Assembly (NCBI GenBank): GCA_030699385.1 | Contig: JAUYMY010000083.1 | Location: 62,001-126,000, forward strand | Source of the DNA: Methylobacter sp. | GTDB lineage: Bacteria; Pseudomonadota; Gammaproteobacteria; Methylococcales; Methylomonadaceae | Direction of reading: 5' to 3' | DNA: 64,000 nucleotides | In this document: one piece after another, positions 27,356 to 36,558 of the stretch | Layout: each line of letters opens with the position of its first letter | Numbering within the stretch: the first letter of the stretch is position 1 | Notes under the pieces: generated by a model | Seen by the model: only the letters and a program-made list of their open reading frames with translations | The model's database searches: none | What the model was told of the DNA's origin: nothing | Program-made: the position numbers and the translations under genes

Positions 27356-28965
27356 TGAGCAAATCTGCCCAAGGTTTTTTAGCTATTGTTCTTCACGCTC
27401 ATCTTCCTTATGTGCGGCACCCCGAACATGACAGTTTTTTTGAGGAAAGCTGGCTGTTTGAAGCCATCACCGAATGCTATCTGCCGCTGCTTGGCGTACT
27501 CGACCGACTGGAACATGACAAAATAAATTACCGGCTGACGCTGTCATTGTCGCCGACTCTGATTTCCATGCTGCGCGACGAGTTGCTGCAAGCGCGTTAT
27601 TTGACTTATTTGCAGAGTCGTCTGGAATTGGCGGAAAAGGAAATTGTCAGAACCCGCAAGCAGCCGGAATACCAGAAGTTGGCGCGCTTATATCGCCGTT
27701 TTTTTCTGCACACGCTAAATACCTATCAACAGCGTTATCGTGGCGATTTACTCGCCGCGTTTAAACAACATCAGGCCACCGGCAAGCTGGAATTGATAAC
27801 TACCGCTGCAACCCACGGCTTTTTGCCGCTGCTCAATGTCAGCGAAACCGCCGTGCGCAACCAGATTAATACCGGTGTTGCCACCTTTAAAGCCAATTTT
27901 GGTGTTGCGCCGACCGGCTTTTGGCTGCCGGAATGCGCCTATTATCCGGGGTTGGAAAGCGCATTGGCCGATGCCGGCATAAGCTATTTTTTTGTCGATA
28001 GCCACGGTATTTTGGATGCCAGTTCATCGCCCAGCGATGGCGTTTATGCGCCGCTGGCTTGCGTTAACGGGGTTGCCGCGTTTGCCCGTGACCCCGAATC
28101 GTCGCGGCAGGTTTGGAGTTCAAAAGACGGCTATCCGGGTGATTTCGATTACCGCGAATATTACTGCGATATTGGGTTTGAGCTGGATTTGGCTTATCTT
28201 GCGCCCTATATTCTCGATGGTGAAACCCGCATCAATACCGGTATCAAATATCATCGCGTCACCGGCGGCGACCAGCCCAAAGCTATTTATAATCCCAAGC
28301 GCGCCAAGGCTAAAGCCTACCAACATGCCCAGGATTTTATCAACAAACGCCAACAGCAAATACACCAGCTGGCGGCGACGATGGACAGGCCGCCAATTAT
28401 TGTCGCACCTTATGATGCCGAGCTGTTCGGCCATTGGTGGTTTGAAGGCGCTTACTGGCTGGAGTCGGTGCTGAGATTGGCCAGCGAAAATAGCAATGGC
28501 TTACAGCTAATCAGTTGCAGCGATTATTTAACGAGCCAGCCAGCGCCGCAAATCGCCACGCCGGCCGCTTCAACCTGGGGCGATCAGGGATATTCAAGTT
28601 ACTGGATTAATGACAGCAATGACTGGATTTATCCTTTGCTGCACAAGGCCGAAACTGACATGGAAAAACTGGCGCGTGATGTTCAGGGCTTGGCGTTGAC
28701 GCCATTACAGACCCGAACGTTAAATCAGGCGGCGCGGTCGATTTTACTGGCACAGGCGTCCGATTGGCCGTTCATCATGAAATCGGGCACCACCATTGAT
28801 TATGCCAACAAGCGCATTACCGATCATCTGGCGCGGTTTAATTATCTGCATGACAGCATCCGCAAGAACAAAATTAACGAGCGTTATTTAACCGCGCTGG
28901 AGATTATGGACGATATTTTCCCGGACATTGATTTTCGCAATTACAACCCCGCCAAGGTGTCTTGA
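27355..28965 (+). CDS. GH57 1,4-alpha-glucan branching enzyme
   Basis: The 536-residue protein is a family 57 glycoside hydrolase. It has LVIVLHAH-type start (FLAIVLHAHLPYVRHPE), the nucleophile block GFWLPECAYYPG (Glu) and the acid block APYDAELFGHWWFEG (Asp). The length fits bacterial GH57 branching enzymes, which introduce alpha-1,6 branches into glycogen. The ATG at 27355 is preferred to the adjacent GTG at 27352 because it makes a classic stop/start overlap with the DUF4912 gene. With glgX at 47909 it indicates glycogen storage. Confidence 0.9.
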   Translation: MSKSAQGFLAIVLHAHLPYVRHPEHDSFFEESWLFEAITECYLPLLGVLDRLEHDKINYRLTLSLSPTLISMLRDELLQARYLTYLQSRLELAEKEIVRTRKQPEYQKLARLYRRFFLHTLNTYQQRYRGDLLAAFKQHQATGKLELITTAATHGFLPLLNVSETAVRNQINTGVATFKANFGVAPTGFWLPECAYYPGLESALADAGISYFFVDSHGILDASSSPSDGVYAPLACVNGVAAFARDPESSRQVWSSKDGYPGDFDYREYYCDIGFELDLAYLAPYILDGETRINTGIKYHRVTGGDQPKAIYNPKRAKAKAYQHAQDFINKRQQQIHQLAATMDRPPIIVAPYDAELFGHWWFEGAYWLESVLRLASENSNGLQLISCSDYLTSQPAPQIATPAASTWGDQGYSSYWINDSNDWIYPLLHKAETDMEKLARDVQGLALTPLQTRTLNQAARSILLAQASDWPFIMKSGTTIDYANKRITDHLARFNYLHDSIRKNKINERYLTALEIMDDIFPDIDFRNYNPAKVS

Positions 28966-28997
28966 CTTCTCCAGGTCAAGAATAGAAACCACCAATG

Positions 28998-29630
28998 TTA
29001 AAAAAACAAACCCCGATACCTGGATAAATCCTCGGGGGTGTCTATGTCCCATTGCAGTCTGATTTCATGCCCTTTAAGCTGTTGCTGCTTAATCCGCTCG
29101 CGGGTAATGGCTAGCACCTGTGCCGTCCCCCACGGCATATCATTATCACGCAACAGCGCTGTTTGCGGCTTATTAACACCGATTAAGCTATAACCCCCGT
29201 CTTCAGTAGGCGCTAACACCACGTCGGCGCCGTGTTTAAGTGCGTTTATCGCCTGCTTAAAATCATCCGTTATTAACGACGGGCAATCACAGCCGATTAA
29301 CAGCACCCGTTTGAATACTTGCAAGCCTGCATTCATCGCATCCGACATACGCCCGCCTAAACCGCAAGCGCTTTGCCGATGCAAGGTTAATGAATAGCTT
29401 GCCGCCCATTGTCGAAAGAAATCATCCTCAAGCGTTGGACTGCACCAAAGCTGCACTGGACACAGCGCGGCTTCATGCAACAATGTTAATACGCGCTCAG
29501 TCAGCTCAACATGTACCTGCATGGCTTGCTCTGCCGTTATTAACTCAGTGATTAAACGGGTTTTAACCTGCCCTGCAATCGGGGCTTTGCAAAAGACTTG
29601 AATCACCGTGTCGGGATATTGATAGCGCAT
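28998..29630 (-). CDS. TIGR04282-like GT-A transferase
   Basis: The 210-residue protein begins QYPDTVIQVFCKAPIAGQVKTRL, the nucleotide-binding signature of TIGR04282 ('rSAM/selenodomain-associated transferase 1'). It contains LLIGCDCPSL, VVLAPTEDGGYSLIGV and the C-terminal WDIDTPEDLSRY. The family resembles MobA/CofC nucleotidyltransferases and is linked with TIGR04283 in arsenosugar and related pathways. The TIGR04283 partner lies at 16457 here. The ATG at 29630 is chosen over a preceding TTG. Confidence 0.87.
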   Translation of the reverse strand: MRYQYPDTVIQVFCKAPIAGQVKTRLITELITAEQAMQVHVELTERVLTLLHEAALCPVQLWCSPTLEDDFFRQWAASYSLTLHRQSACGLGGRMSDAMNAGLQVFKRVLLIGCDCPSLITDDFKQAINALKHGADVVLAPTEDGGYSLIGVNKPQTALLRDNDMPWGTAQVLAITRERIKQQQLKGHEIRLQWDIDTPEDLSRYRGLFF

Positions 29631-29939
29631 CAATGTTTCTACTTAAATGAATATGAAATAGTCAGGTAATTGGATCGACACCTGTTTAGCGCCCCGTATT
29701 TTCATGGTTCTTCGGGGTTGGGCGCTGGTCTATAATTTTACGCCATCAAACCTCATCACGATAATAGAACTCGGCAATTGCTCTTTCATTCATGCCACTG
29801 AATTTTATCAATTCCATCTTAATCTGTGTGATTCGTGTTCTATTGCCACTCCAGCGGACAGAGGCTGAGTTGTTTTGCCCCTTTTTGGATTCAGGCGTTA
29901 CAATATGCGCCATTACGGTTACAGGGGGCTTGCTTCACT
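29631..29939. other. Intergenic gap with a family C repeat
   Basis: This is a divergent spacer between the TIGR04282 gene and the phosphatase gene. The only recognisable item is the repeat at 29763-29844. AGGGGG before 29940 serves as ribosome binding site for the phosphatase. Confidence 0.5.
29763..29844. repeat. MITE-like repeat, family C (short copy)
   Basis: It starts AATAGAACTCGGCAATTGCT as in the copies at 3163 and 63116, and ends GTTCTATT, the exact inverse of its first eight bases. The outer GTAACTACTCAG termini are missing. Confidence 0.65.
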
Positions 29940-30425
29940 ATGAAAAAAATTAAGGTTCTGTTTGTCTGCATGGGCAATATTTGCCGCTCGCCGACTGCTG
30001 AAGGTGTGTTTGCCAAGCTGGTTAAAGAGCAGAATTTGGATGCGCATTTTACTATCGATTCGGCAGGTACCCACGCTTATCATGTCGGCAATCAGCCGGA
30101 TTTGCGCTCGCAAGCGGCGGCGCTTGAGCGGGGCGTGGATTTATCCGGTTTGCGGGCTAGGCAAGTTGTTTATGGCGATTTTGAGGATTTCGATTTTGTG
30201 CTGGCAATGGATGATGAAAACCATTCGATTCTGATGTCTGCCTGTCCCGAACACTATCAAAGAAAAATCAAATATTTTCTCGACTATGCGCCGCAACTGA
30301 ATGAACGTCAGGTGCCGGACCCTTATTACGGCGGGCAATACGGTTTTGAGCGGGTGCTGGATATGATTGAGGCGGCTTCTGCCGGGTTTTTAACGGCCTT
30401 GCGCGCAGCGGGCAGCATCAAATAA
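29940..30425 (+). CDS. Low-molecular-weight protein-tyrosine phosphatase
   Basis: The 161-residue cytosolic enzyme carries the CX5R(S/T) active site in VLFVCMGNICRSPTAEG (Cys near residue 9) and the general-acid motif VPDPYYGG. The length is normal for the family. Upstream codons in the same frame (from 29835) lack conservation. AGGGGG lies about 12 bases before the chosen ATG. The physiological substrate is not clear, as there is no neighbouring tyrosine kinase or capsule cluster. Confidence 0.93.
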   Translation: MKKIKVLFVCMGNICRSPTAEGVFAKLVKEQNLDAHFTIDSAGTHAYHVGNQPDLRSQAAALERGVDLSGLRARQVVYGDFEDFDFVLAMDDENHSILMSACPEHYQRKIKYFLDYAPQLNERQVPDPYYGGQYGFERVLDMIEAASAGFLTALRAAGSIK

Positions 30426-30427
30426 TG

Positions 30428-30556
30428 GTAACTACTCAGTAAAAAAACAGAACACGGACGACACAGATAAGACGGATTTGCACGGGTATATTTAAAATAT
30501 ACCCGTGCTTTTAATCAGTGATGCCCCGTTTCATCAGTGTTATCCGTGTTCTGTTT
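30428..30556. repeat. MITE-like repeat, family C (variant with central palindrome)
   Basis: It begins with GTAACTACTCAG, the family C terminus. Inside are perfect 14-bp arms AAACAGAACACGGA (30445-30458) and TCCGTGTTCTGTTT (30543-30556). A second perfect palindrome, GCACGGGTATATTT-A-AAATATACCCGTGC (30480-30508), is nested between. The right outer terminus is absent. Confidence 0.7.
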
Positions 30557-30602
30557 AATTGTGTTTAGCATAGAGCAATTACAAATAACGAAGGGGAATG
30601 TC

Positions 30603-31322
30603 ATGGCGATAATATCGAATACGGTTATTTATCTGGACGGCGATGTGGTGCTGGAAGCGTTTTTTGCTTTCGATGATACGCTGACAGGGCAGAGGCCTGC
30701 GGTGTTAATTAATCATGCCTGGGGCGGCCGCGATGATTTTGTCGCCGAGAAAGCAAAAAAATTGGCTGAATTAGGTTATCTCGGTTTTGCGGTCGATATG
30801 TACGGCAAGGGCGTTTTAGGAACAAACCCTGAAGAAAACATGGCCTTGATGCAGCCTTTTATGGCAGATCGGGCTATGTTGCAGCGGCGTATCAAAGCGG
30901 CGTTGGCGGCGGTGAAATTAATGCCCTGGGTTGATGACAGCAAAATCGCTGCGATGGGCTTTTGTTTCGGCGGTTTGTGTGTGCTTGATTTGGCTAGAAC
31001 CGGTGTCGATATAAAAGGCGTAGTCAGTTTTCACGGATTACTGCTGCCGCCCGGCAATACGCGGGGCAATACGATTAAGGCCAAGGTGCTGGCTTTGCAT
31101 GGCAATGACGATCCTATGGTGCCGCCCGAACAAGTGCTGGCGTTTGAGCAGGAAATGACGGAGGCAGGCGCCGATTGGCAGTTGCATAGTTATGGCAATA
31201 CGATGCATGCTTTTACCAATCCGGCGGCTAATGATCCGGGATTCGGCACGGTTTACCAGCCAGACGCGGATCGGCGTTCGTGGCTGGCAATGCAGAATTT
31301 TTTTGCAGAAATATTCAGCTGA
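30603..31322 (+). CDS. Dienelactone hydrolase family protein
   Basis: The 239-residue alpha/beta hydrolase has the nucleophile elbow MGFCFGGLCVLD (Cys), the acid in LALHGNDDPMVPPEQ and the histidine in YGNTMHAFTNP, giving the Cys-Asp-His triad of dienelactone hydrolases. GAAGGGG precedes the ATG. With no chloroaromatic degradation genes nearby it is probably a general cytosolic esterase. Confidence 0.88.
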   Translation: MAIISNTVIYLDGDVVLEAFFAFDDTLTGQRPAVLINHAWGGRDDFVAEKAKKLAELGYLGFAVDMYGKGVLGTNPEENMALMQPFMADRAMLQRRIKAALAAVKLMPWVDDSKIAAMGFCFGGLCVLDLARTGVDIKGVVSFHGLLLPPGNTRGNTIKAKVLALHGNDDPMVPPEQVLAFEQEMTEAGADWQLHSYGNTMHAFTNPAANDPGFGTVYQPDADRRSWLAMQNFFAEIFS

Positions 31323-31368
31323 TATGCATAAATGTGCCGTTTTTACCTTTGATAAAACGCTATCGCTT

Positions 31369-31397
31369 TCGACACTATAGAGACAATTTGTTATAAT
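31369..31397 (+). promoter_or_regulatory. Candidate sigma-70 promoter of gyrA
   Basis: TCGACA (-35, 5 of 6 consensus) is separated by 17 bases from TATAAT (-10, perfect), which also has the TGn extension (TGTTATAAT). It lies 124 bases upstream of the gyrA start, after the preceding gene ends, and would drive gyrA and possibly the downstream aromatic operon. Confidence 0.7.
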
Positions 31398-31520
31398 TTC
31401 GCACTTAATTTTGTGACTGTGGCGCACTTAAAAACATAAACAATCAGGAAAAGTGTGTTGCGCTTTAAGTCATGGAACCATGCCGGTCTATTAACGGCAC
31501 ACTGTGCAATATAGGGATCA

Positions 31521-34163
31521 ATGTCAAACTTCGCTAAAGAAATAATACCTGTCAATCTCGAAGACGAGATGAAACAGTCCTATCTCGATTACGCCATGAG
31601 CGTCATCGTCGGTCGAGCCCTTCCAGATGTCAGAGACGGCCTAAAGCCGGTGCATCGTCGTGTGTTGTATGCGATGAGCGAACTGGGTAACGACTGGAAT
31701 AAACCGTATAAAAAATCGGCGCGTGTGGTCGGGGATGTTATCGGTAAATACCATCCGCATGGCGATACGGCGGTTTATGACACCATGGTGCGGATGGCGC
31801 AGAATTTTTCGATGCGTTATATGCTGATCGACGGTCAGGGCAATTTCGGTTCGGTGGACGGCGATTCGCCTGCGGCGATGCGTTATACCGAAGTGCGCAT
31901 GTCGAAAATCGCCCATGAATTGCTGGCCGATTTGGACAAGGAAACCGTCGATTTCGCGCCGAACTATGACGAATCCGAATCCGAGCCGAAAGTATTGCCG
32001 ACACGGGTGCCGACCTTACTGATTAACGGTTCATCCGGTATTGCAGTGGGCATGGCGACCAATATTCCGCCGCATAATCTGACTGAAGTGGTCAGCGCCT
32101 GTCTGGCAATGATCGATCAGCCGGATTTGACTGTGCATGATTTGATGGCGCATATCCCCGGCCCTGATTTTCCTACGGCGGCGATTATCAACGGCGCTTC
32201 CGGCATTTACAATGCTTACACGACCGGACGCGGCAAGATTTATTTACGCGCACGTTGCCATTTCGAAGACATTGGCGACAGCAGCCGTCAGGCGATTATT
32301 ACTACCGAATTGCCTTATCAGGTCAACAAAGCGCGATTGCTGGAAAAAATTGCCGAGCTGGTCAAGGAAGGCAAACTTGAAGGTATTTCCGGTCTGCGCG
32401 ACGAGTCGGACAAAGACGGTATGCGCATGGTGATTGAGCTGCGTCGCGGCGAAATGCCCGAAGTGGTGCTGAATAATCTGTATAAACAGACGCAATTCCA
32501 GACCGTGTTTGGCATCAATATGGTGGCGCTACTGGATGGCCGCCCGCATTGCATGAATTTGCGCGAGATTATCCATGCCTTTATTAATCACCGGCGTGAA
32601 ATCGTTACCCGCCGGACCATCTATAACCTGCGCAAAGCCAGGGAAAGGGCGCATATCTTGGAAGGGCTTGCAGTTGCGTTAGCCAATATCGACGAAATGA
32701 TTGCGCTGATTAAGTCGGCCGCCAATCCTGCCGAGGCTAAAGTCGGCTTGTTGGAAAAAAGCTGGGATGCCGGATTGGTTGCGGTGTTGCTGGATCGCGC
32801 CGATGCCGATCGTTCGCGGCCGGATGATTTACCGGTTGAGTTCGGCATTCATGCCGGGATTTATCGTTTGTCTGAAACTCAGGCACAGGCTATTCTCGAA
32901 CTGCGTCTGCATCGATTGACAGGTCTGGAGCAGGACAAGATAGTCAACGAATACAAGCAGCTGCTCGAACAAATTGACGAATATTTGTTTATTCTGGGCA
33001 GCGATACCCGGTTGATGGAAATCATTCGGGAAGAATTGGTCGCGATTAAAGAACAATATTCCGATGAACGGCGCACCGAAATCATCCAAAACCATTCGGA
33101 TTTGTCCGATGAAGATTTGATTACCGAAGAAGATATGGTCGTCACCATGTCGCACGAAGGCTATGTCAAATCGCAACCGCTCAGCGATTATAAGGCGCAA
33201 CGGCGCGGCGGGCGCGGCAAATCGGCGACGCAAACCAAAGAGCTGGATTATGTCGACAAGCTGATTGTCGCCAATACTCACGATATTATTCTGTGCTTCT
33301 CGTCGCGGGGCAAGGTGTACTGGCTTAAAGTGTATCAATTGCCGGTTGCCAGTCGTGCCGCCAGAGGCAAGCCTTTCGTTAATTTGCTGCCGTTGGAAGA
33401 AGGCGAAAAAATCAACGCAATGTTGCCGATACGCGAATTTACCGATACTAAATTCATTTTCATGGCGACTTCGGCGGGGACGGTTAAAAAGACCCCGTTA
33501 AAAGAATTCGAGCGTCAACGCACGAACGGCAAAATCGCCATCGATTTACGCGAAGACGATACCTTGGTTGGCGTTGCGGTGACCGACGGTCAGCAAAACG
33601 TGCTGTTGTTCAGCAGCACCGGCAAGGCGGTTTGTTTCAATGAAGAAGATGTGCGCTCGATGGGTCGGACAGCGTCCGGTGTGCGCGGCATTCGCTTGCA
33701 GGAAGGGCAAAAAGTCATTTCGCTGATTATCGCGACCGAAGGCACGGTGTTGAATATTACCGAAAACGGTTTCGGCAAGCGCACTAGGTTGGAAGAATTT
33801 ACCTGCCACAAACGCGGCGGCCAGGGTCTGATTGCGATACAAACCTCGGCGCGAAATGGCGCGGTAGTGGGTGCGGTGCTGGTCAATGATAATGATGAAA
33901 TCATGCTGATTACCGATGGCGGCACCCTGGTGCGCACACCGGTTGAAGGCATTTCTGTGGTTGGGCGGAATACGCAGGGCGTGACTATTATCAAGCCGGA
34001 CAAAAATGAAAAAGTGATAGGCGTTGATCGTATCGAAGGCTTGGCTGGGGTTGATGATGCCGAGGATGATGAGCCTTTAGATGATGCCATCGTATCGGAA
34101 GATGACTTGCCATTGAGCGATAACCCAGATTTAGACGACAATGTAGAATCGGGCGATGAATGA
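31521..34163 (+). CDS. gyrA: DNA gyrase subunit A
   Basis: The 880-residue type II topoisomerase subunit introduces negative supercoils with GyrB. The catalytic Tyr122 is in [10 protein letters not shown]. The GyrA-box is QRRGGRGK, followed by the beta-propeller DNA-wrapping domain and an acidic tail. In the quinolone-determining region, [10 protein letters not shown] gives Thr83 (Ser in E. coli) and Asp87. Thr83 is a natural residue in some species, so no resistance is inferred. It heads the conserved gyrA-serC-pheA-hisC-tyrA-aroA-cmk-rpsA-ihfB block. Confidence 0.98.
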   Translation: MSNFAKEIIPVNLEDEMKQSYLDYAMSVIVGRALPDVRDGLKPVHRRVLYAMSELGNDWNKPYKKSARVVGDVIGKYHPHGDTAVYDTMVRMAQNFSMRYMLIDGQGNFGSVDGDSPAAMRYTEVRMSKIAHELLADLDKETVDFAPNYDESESEPKVLPTRVPTLLINGSSGIAVGMATNIPPHNLTEVVSACLAMIDQPDLTVHDLMAHIPGPDFPTAAIINGASGIYNAYTTGRGKIYLRARCHFEDIGDSSRQAIITTELPYQVNKARLLEKIAELVKEGKLEGISGLRDESDKDGMRMVIELRRGEMPEVVLNNLYKQTQFQTVFGINMVALLDGRPHCMNLREIIHAFINHRREIVTRRTIYNLRKARERAHILEGLAVALANIDEMIALIKSAANPAEAKVGLLEKSWDAGLVAVLLDRADADRSRPDDLPVEFGIHAGIYRLSETQAQAILELRLHRLTGLEQDKIVNEYKQLLEQIDEYLFILGSDTRLMEIIREELVAIKEQYSDERRTEIIQNHSDLSDEDLITEEDMVVTMSHEGYVKSQPLSDYKAQRRGGRGKSATQTKELDYVDKLIVANTHDIILCFSSRGKVYWLKVYQLPVASRAARGKPFVNLLPLEEGEKINAMLPIREFTDTKFIFMATSAGTVKKTPLKEFERQRTNGKIAIDLREDDTLVGVAVTDGQQNVLLFSSTGKAVCFNEEDVRSMGRTASGVRGIRLQEGQKVISLIIATEGTVLNITENGFGKRTRLEEFTCHKRGGQGLIAIQTSARNGAVVGAVLVNDNDEIMLITDGGTLVRTPVEGISVVGRNTQGVTIIKPDKNEKVIGVDRIEGLAGVDDAEDDEPLDDAIVSEDDLPLSDNPDLDDNVESGDE

Positions 34164-34253
34164 GATCTTAACGATTTAAGAGCAGCCAAAGAACAATCAG
34201 CAGGCGAAAAACCAGTTTCTTTAGCCGCCGCAATCATTGAATTAGGATTGTAA
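34164..34253 (+). pseudogene. In-frame coding-like remnant after the gyrA stop
   Basis: Directly after the gyrA TGA, the same frame reads DLNDLRAAKEQSAGEKPVSL and then AAAIIELGL before a TAA. The 29 residues have good coding character, and the ending resembles the C-terminal tails of small antitoxins or DNA-binding proteins (…ELGL). No start codon is available. It may be the debris of a gene joined here by a deletion, or chance. It would appear only through stop-codon readthrough. Confidence 0.35.
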
Positions 34254-34311
34254 TGCAGCGCTAATTACCAGATTTTTCAACTTATTTAATAACTTGTCCA
34301 AGAGAATCATA

Positions 34312-35391
34312 ATGTCCAGAGTTTATAATTTTAGCGCAGGCCCGTCTGCATTCCCGGAATCGGTATTGCAACAGGCGCAACAAGAAATATTGGAATGGCG
34401 CGACAGCGGCATGTCGGTTATGGAAATGAGCCATCGCGGCAAACATTTCTCCATCATTGCCGAAGAGCTGGAAAGCGATTTGAGGGCGCTGTTGGCTATC
34501 CCGGAAAACTATAAGGTGTTGTTTTTGCAAGGCGGTGCGTCGGCGCAGTTCTCGCTGATACCGCAAAATATTTTGAACGGTAAAACCAAAGCCTGTTATT
34601 TGAATACCGGTGCCTGGTCGGAAAAAGCCATTAAGGATGCCGGGGCGTATTGCGATGTCATTGTTAGCGCCAGCTCGGAAGCGACCAAATTTACTACGAT
34701 TCCAGCGGCCGCCAGCTGGGCTATCGATAATGAAGCCGCTTATTTGCATTACACATCGAATGAAACTATACACGGCGTGGAATTCCAATCTACCCCTGAT
34801 AGCCACGGTTTGCCGTTGGTATCGGATATGTCATCGAACATCTTGTCGCGCAAAATCGATGTCAGCCAATACGGCATAATTTATGCCGGAACCCAGAAAA
34901 ATATGGGTCCAGCCGGTGTGACCGTGGTCATCGTCAGAGATGATTTGGTCGGTCATGCGCCTAAATGCGTGCCGCCGGTTTTCAATTATGCCGAGCAGGC
35001 AAAAAACCAATCGATGCTGAATACGCCGGCAACCTATAGCTGGTATTTGACCGGTTTGGTGTTGAAATGGTTAACAGCGCAAGGCGGAGTTGAGGCGATT
35101 GAGCAACGTAATATTGCCAAGTCGGTAAAATTGTACCAAGCGATTGACCAGTCGGCGCTGTATTCTAATCCGGTTGAAATTGCCTCGCGTTCGCGGATGA
35201 ATGTGCCGTTTATTCTGAGCGACGAAAGTCTGGATAAGCCGTTTTTAGCGGCTGCAGAAGCGAATGGTTTGTTTGAATTAAAAGGCCATCGTTCAGTCGG
35301 CGGTATGCGCGCAAGCATTTATAATGCGATGCCGGAAGCCGGTGTACAGGCTCTGATTGATTTTATGGCCGAGTTTGAGCGCACCCATTAA
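34312..35391 (+). CDS. serC: Phosphoserine aminotransferase
   Basis: The 359-residue PLP enzyme converts 3-phosphohydroxypyruvate to phosphoserine and also serves pyridoxine synthesis. It begins MSRVYNFSAGPSAFPE, has LQGGASAQFSLIPQN and the PLP lysine in YAGTQKNMGPAG, and ends with the conserved GGMRASIYNAMPEAGVQAL. The start at 34312 is chosen on homology and AAGAGA upstream. The earlier ATG at 34294 lacks support. Confidence 0.97.
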   Translation: MSRVYNFSAGPSAFPESVLQQAQQEILEWRDSGMSVMEMSHRGKHFSIIAEELESDLRALLAIPENYKVLFLQGGASAQFSLIPQNILNGKTKACYLNTGAWSEKAIKDAGAYCDVIVSASSEATKFTTIPAAASWAIDNEAAYLHYTSNETIHGVEFQSTPDSHGLPLVSDMSSNILSRKIDVSQYGIIYAGTQKNMGPAGVTVVIVRDDLVGHAPKCVPPVFNYAEQAKNQSMLNTPATYSWYLTGLVLKWLTAQGGVEAIEQRNIAKSVKLYQAIDQSALYSNPVEIASRSRMNVPFILSDESLDKPFLAAAEANGLFELKGHRSVGGMRASIYNAMPEAGVQALIDFMAEFERTH

Positions 35392-35421
35392 TCGAAATTT
35401 TAATCATTAAATCAGACCGCC

Positions 35422-36507
35422 ATGTCATCTGTTACCCCGCTTGCAGAATTAAGAGACAAAATTGATGCTATCGATCAGCAGATTCTGCAATTGATGAATC
35501 AGCGCGCATCTTGCGCCATGGAAGTTGCCAAAACCAAGATTGCGCAGGGCGAGCAAGGCACGTTTTATCGCCCGGATCGTGAGGCCTTGGTGTTGCGGCG
35601 TATTAAAGACCTGAATCAAGGGCCTTTGTCCGATGATACGGCGGCGCATTTTTTTAGGGAATTGATGTCGGCGTGTTTGGCGTTGGAAAAACCGCTGGAC
35701 GTCGCGTATTTGGGGCCTGAAGGTACGTTTACCCAGCAAGCGGCGATTAAGCATTTCGGTTCGGCGGTCAAAACTGTCCCGGTGACGACGATTAACGATA
35801 TTTTTAATGCGGTGGAAAACGGCAACTGCCAGTTTGGTGTGGTGCCGGTTGAAAACTCCACCGAGGGTATCATTAGCCACACGCTTGATCGATTTTTGAA
35901 TTCGCCGCTGAAAATATGCGGCGAAGTTGAAATCAGGGTGCATCAAAACCTTTTGGGTTTGGTCGATAGTCTGGATGACGTGACCGAGGTGTTTTCGCAT
36001 CAGCAATCGTTGGCACAGTGTCGGCAATGGCTGGATAATCATTTGCCGAATGCCAAACGCACGGCGGTCAACAGCAACACCGAGGCGGCAAGATTGGCGT
36101 CAACCCATAAACAGACGGTTGCGATAGCGGGCATTGTTGCCGCTGAAATTTATCAGCTGAATGTCATCGAAAAAAATATCGAGGACGAAGCCAACAATAC
36201 CACCCGTTTTATCATTATCGGCCAGCAAATATCGACACCTACCGGCAACGATAAAACGTCGCTGGTGGTGTCTACCGGCAATCAGCCCGGTGCGCTGTAC
36301 CGGATATTAGAACCTTTTGCGCGATTTAACATCGGCATGGTGCATATTGAATCCAGACCGTCGCGGCAGGGCTTGTGGGATTATGTGTTTTTTATCGATA
36401 TTGAAGGCCATAGCGAAGATGAAAATGTCGCCAAGGCTTTAGTCATATTGAATGACAACGTGAATATGCTCAAGCTGCTGGGTTCTTATCCCAAGGCCGT
36501 ACTCTAA
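35422..36507 (+). CDS. pheA: Bifunctional chorismate mutase/prephenate dehydratase
   Basis: The 361-residue enzyme leads chorismate to phenylpyruvate. Chorismate mutase is at residues 1-90 (LAELRDKIDAIDQQILQLMN), prephenate dehydratase begins at AYLGPEGTFTQQAA and includes VPVENSTEGIISHTLD, and a C-terminal ACT domain carries the phenylalanine-binding ESRP motif (VHIESRPSRQGLWDYVF), so feedback inhibition by phenylalanine is expected. It is in operon with serC and hisC. Confidence 0.97.
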   Translation: MSSVTPLAELRDKIDAIDQQILQLMNQRASCAMEVAKTKIAQGEQGTFYRPDREALVLRRIKDLNQGPLSDDTAAHFFRELMSACLALEKPLDVAYLGPEGTFTQQAAIKHFGSAVKTVPVTTINDIFNAVENGNCQFGVVPVENSTEGIISHTLDRFLNSPLKICGEVEIRVHQNLLGLVDSLDDVTEVFSHQQSLAQCRQWLDNHLPNAKRTAVNSNTEAARLASTHKQTVAIAGIVAAEIYQLNVIEKNIEDEANNTTRFIIIGQQISTPTGNDKTSLVVSTGNQPGALYRILEPFARFNIGMVHIESRPSRQGLWDYVFFIDIEGHSEDENVAKALVILNDNVNMLKLLGSYPKAVL

Positions 36508-36558
36508 TCATTCTTTCTCATCTTTCCGGTGAGATTTAAACGCTCCCAAACAGATCCC

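Noticed and set aside
31521-34163. Thr83 in GyrA as quinolone resistance
   Set aside because: Thr at 83 is natural in several species (for example Pseudomonas), and Asp87 is unchanged. Sequence alone cannot show resistance.
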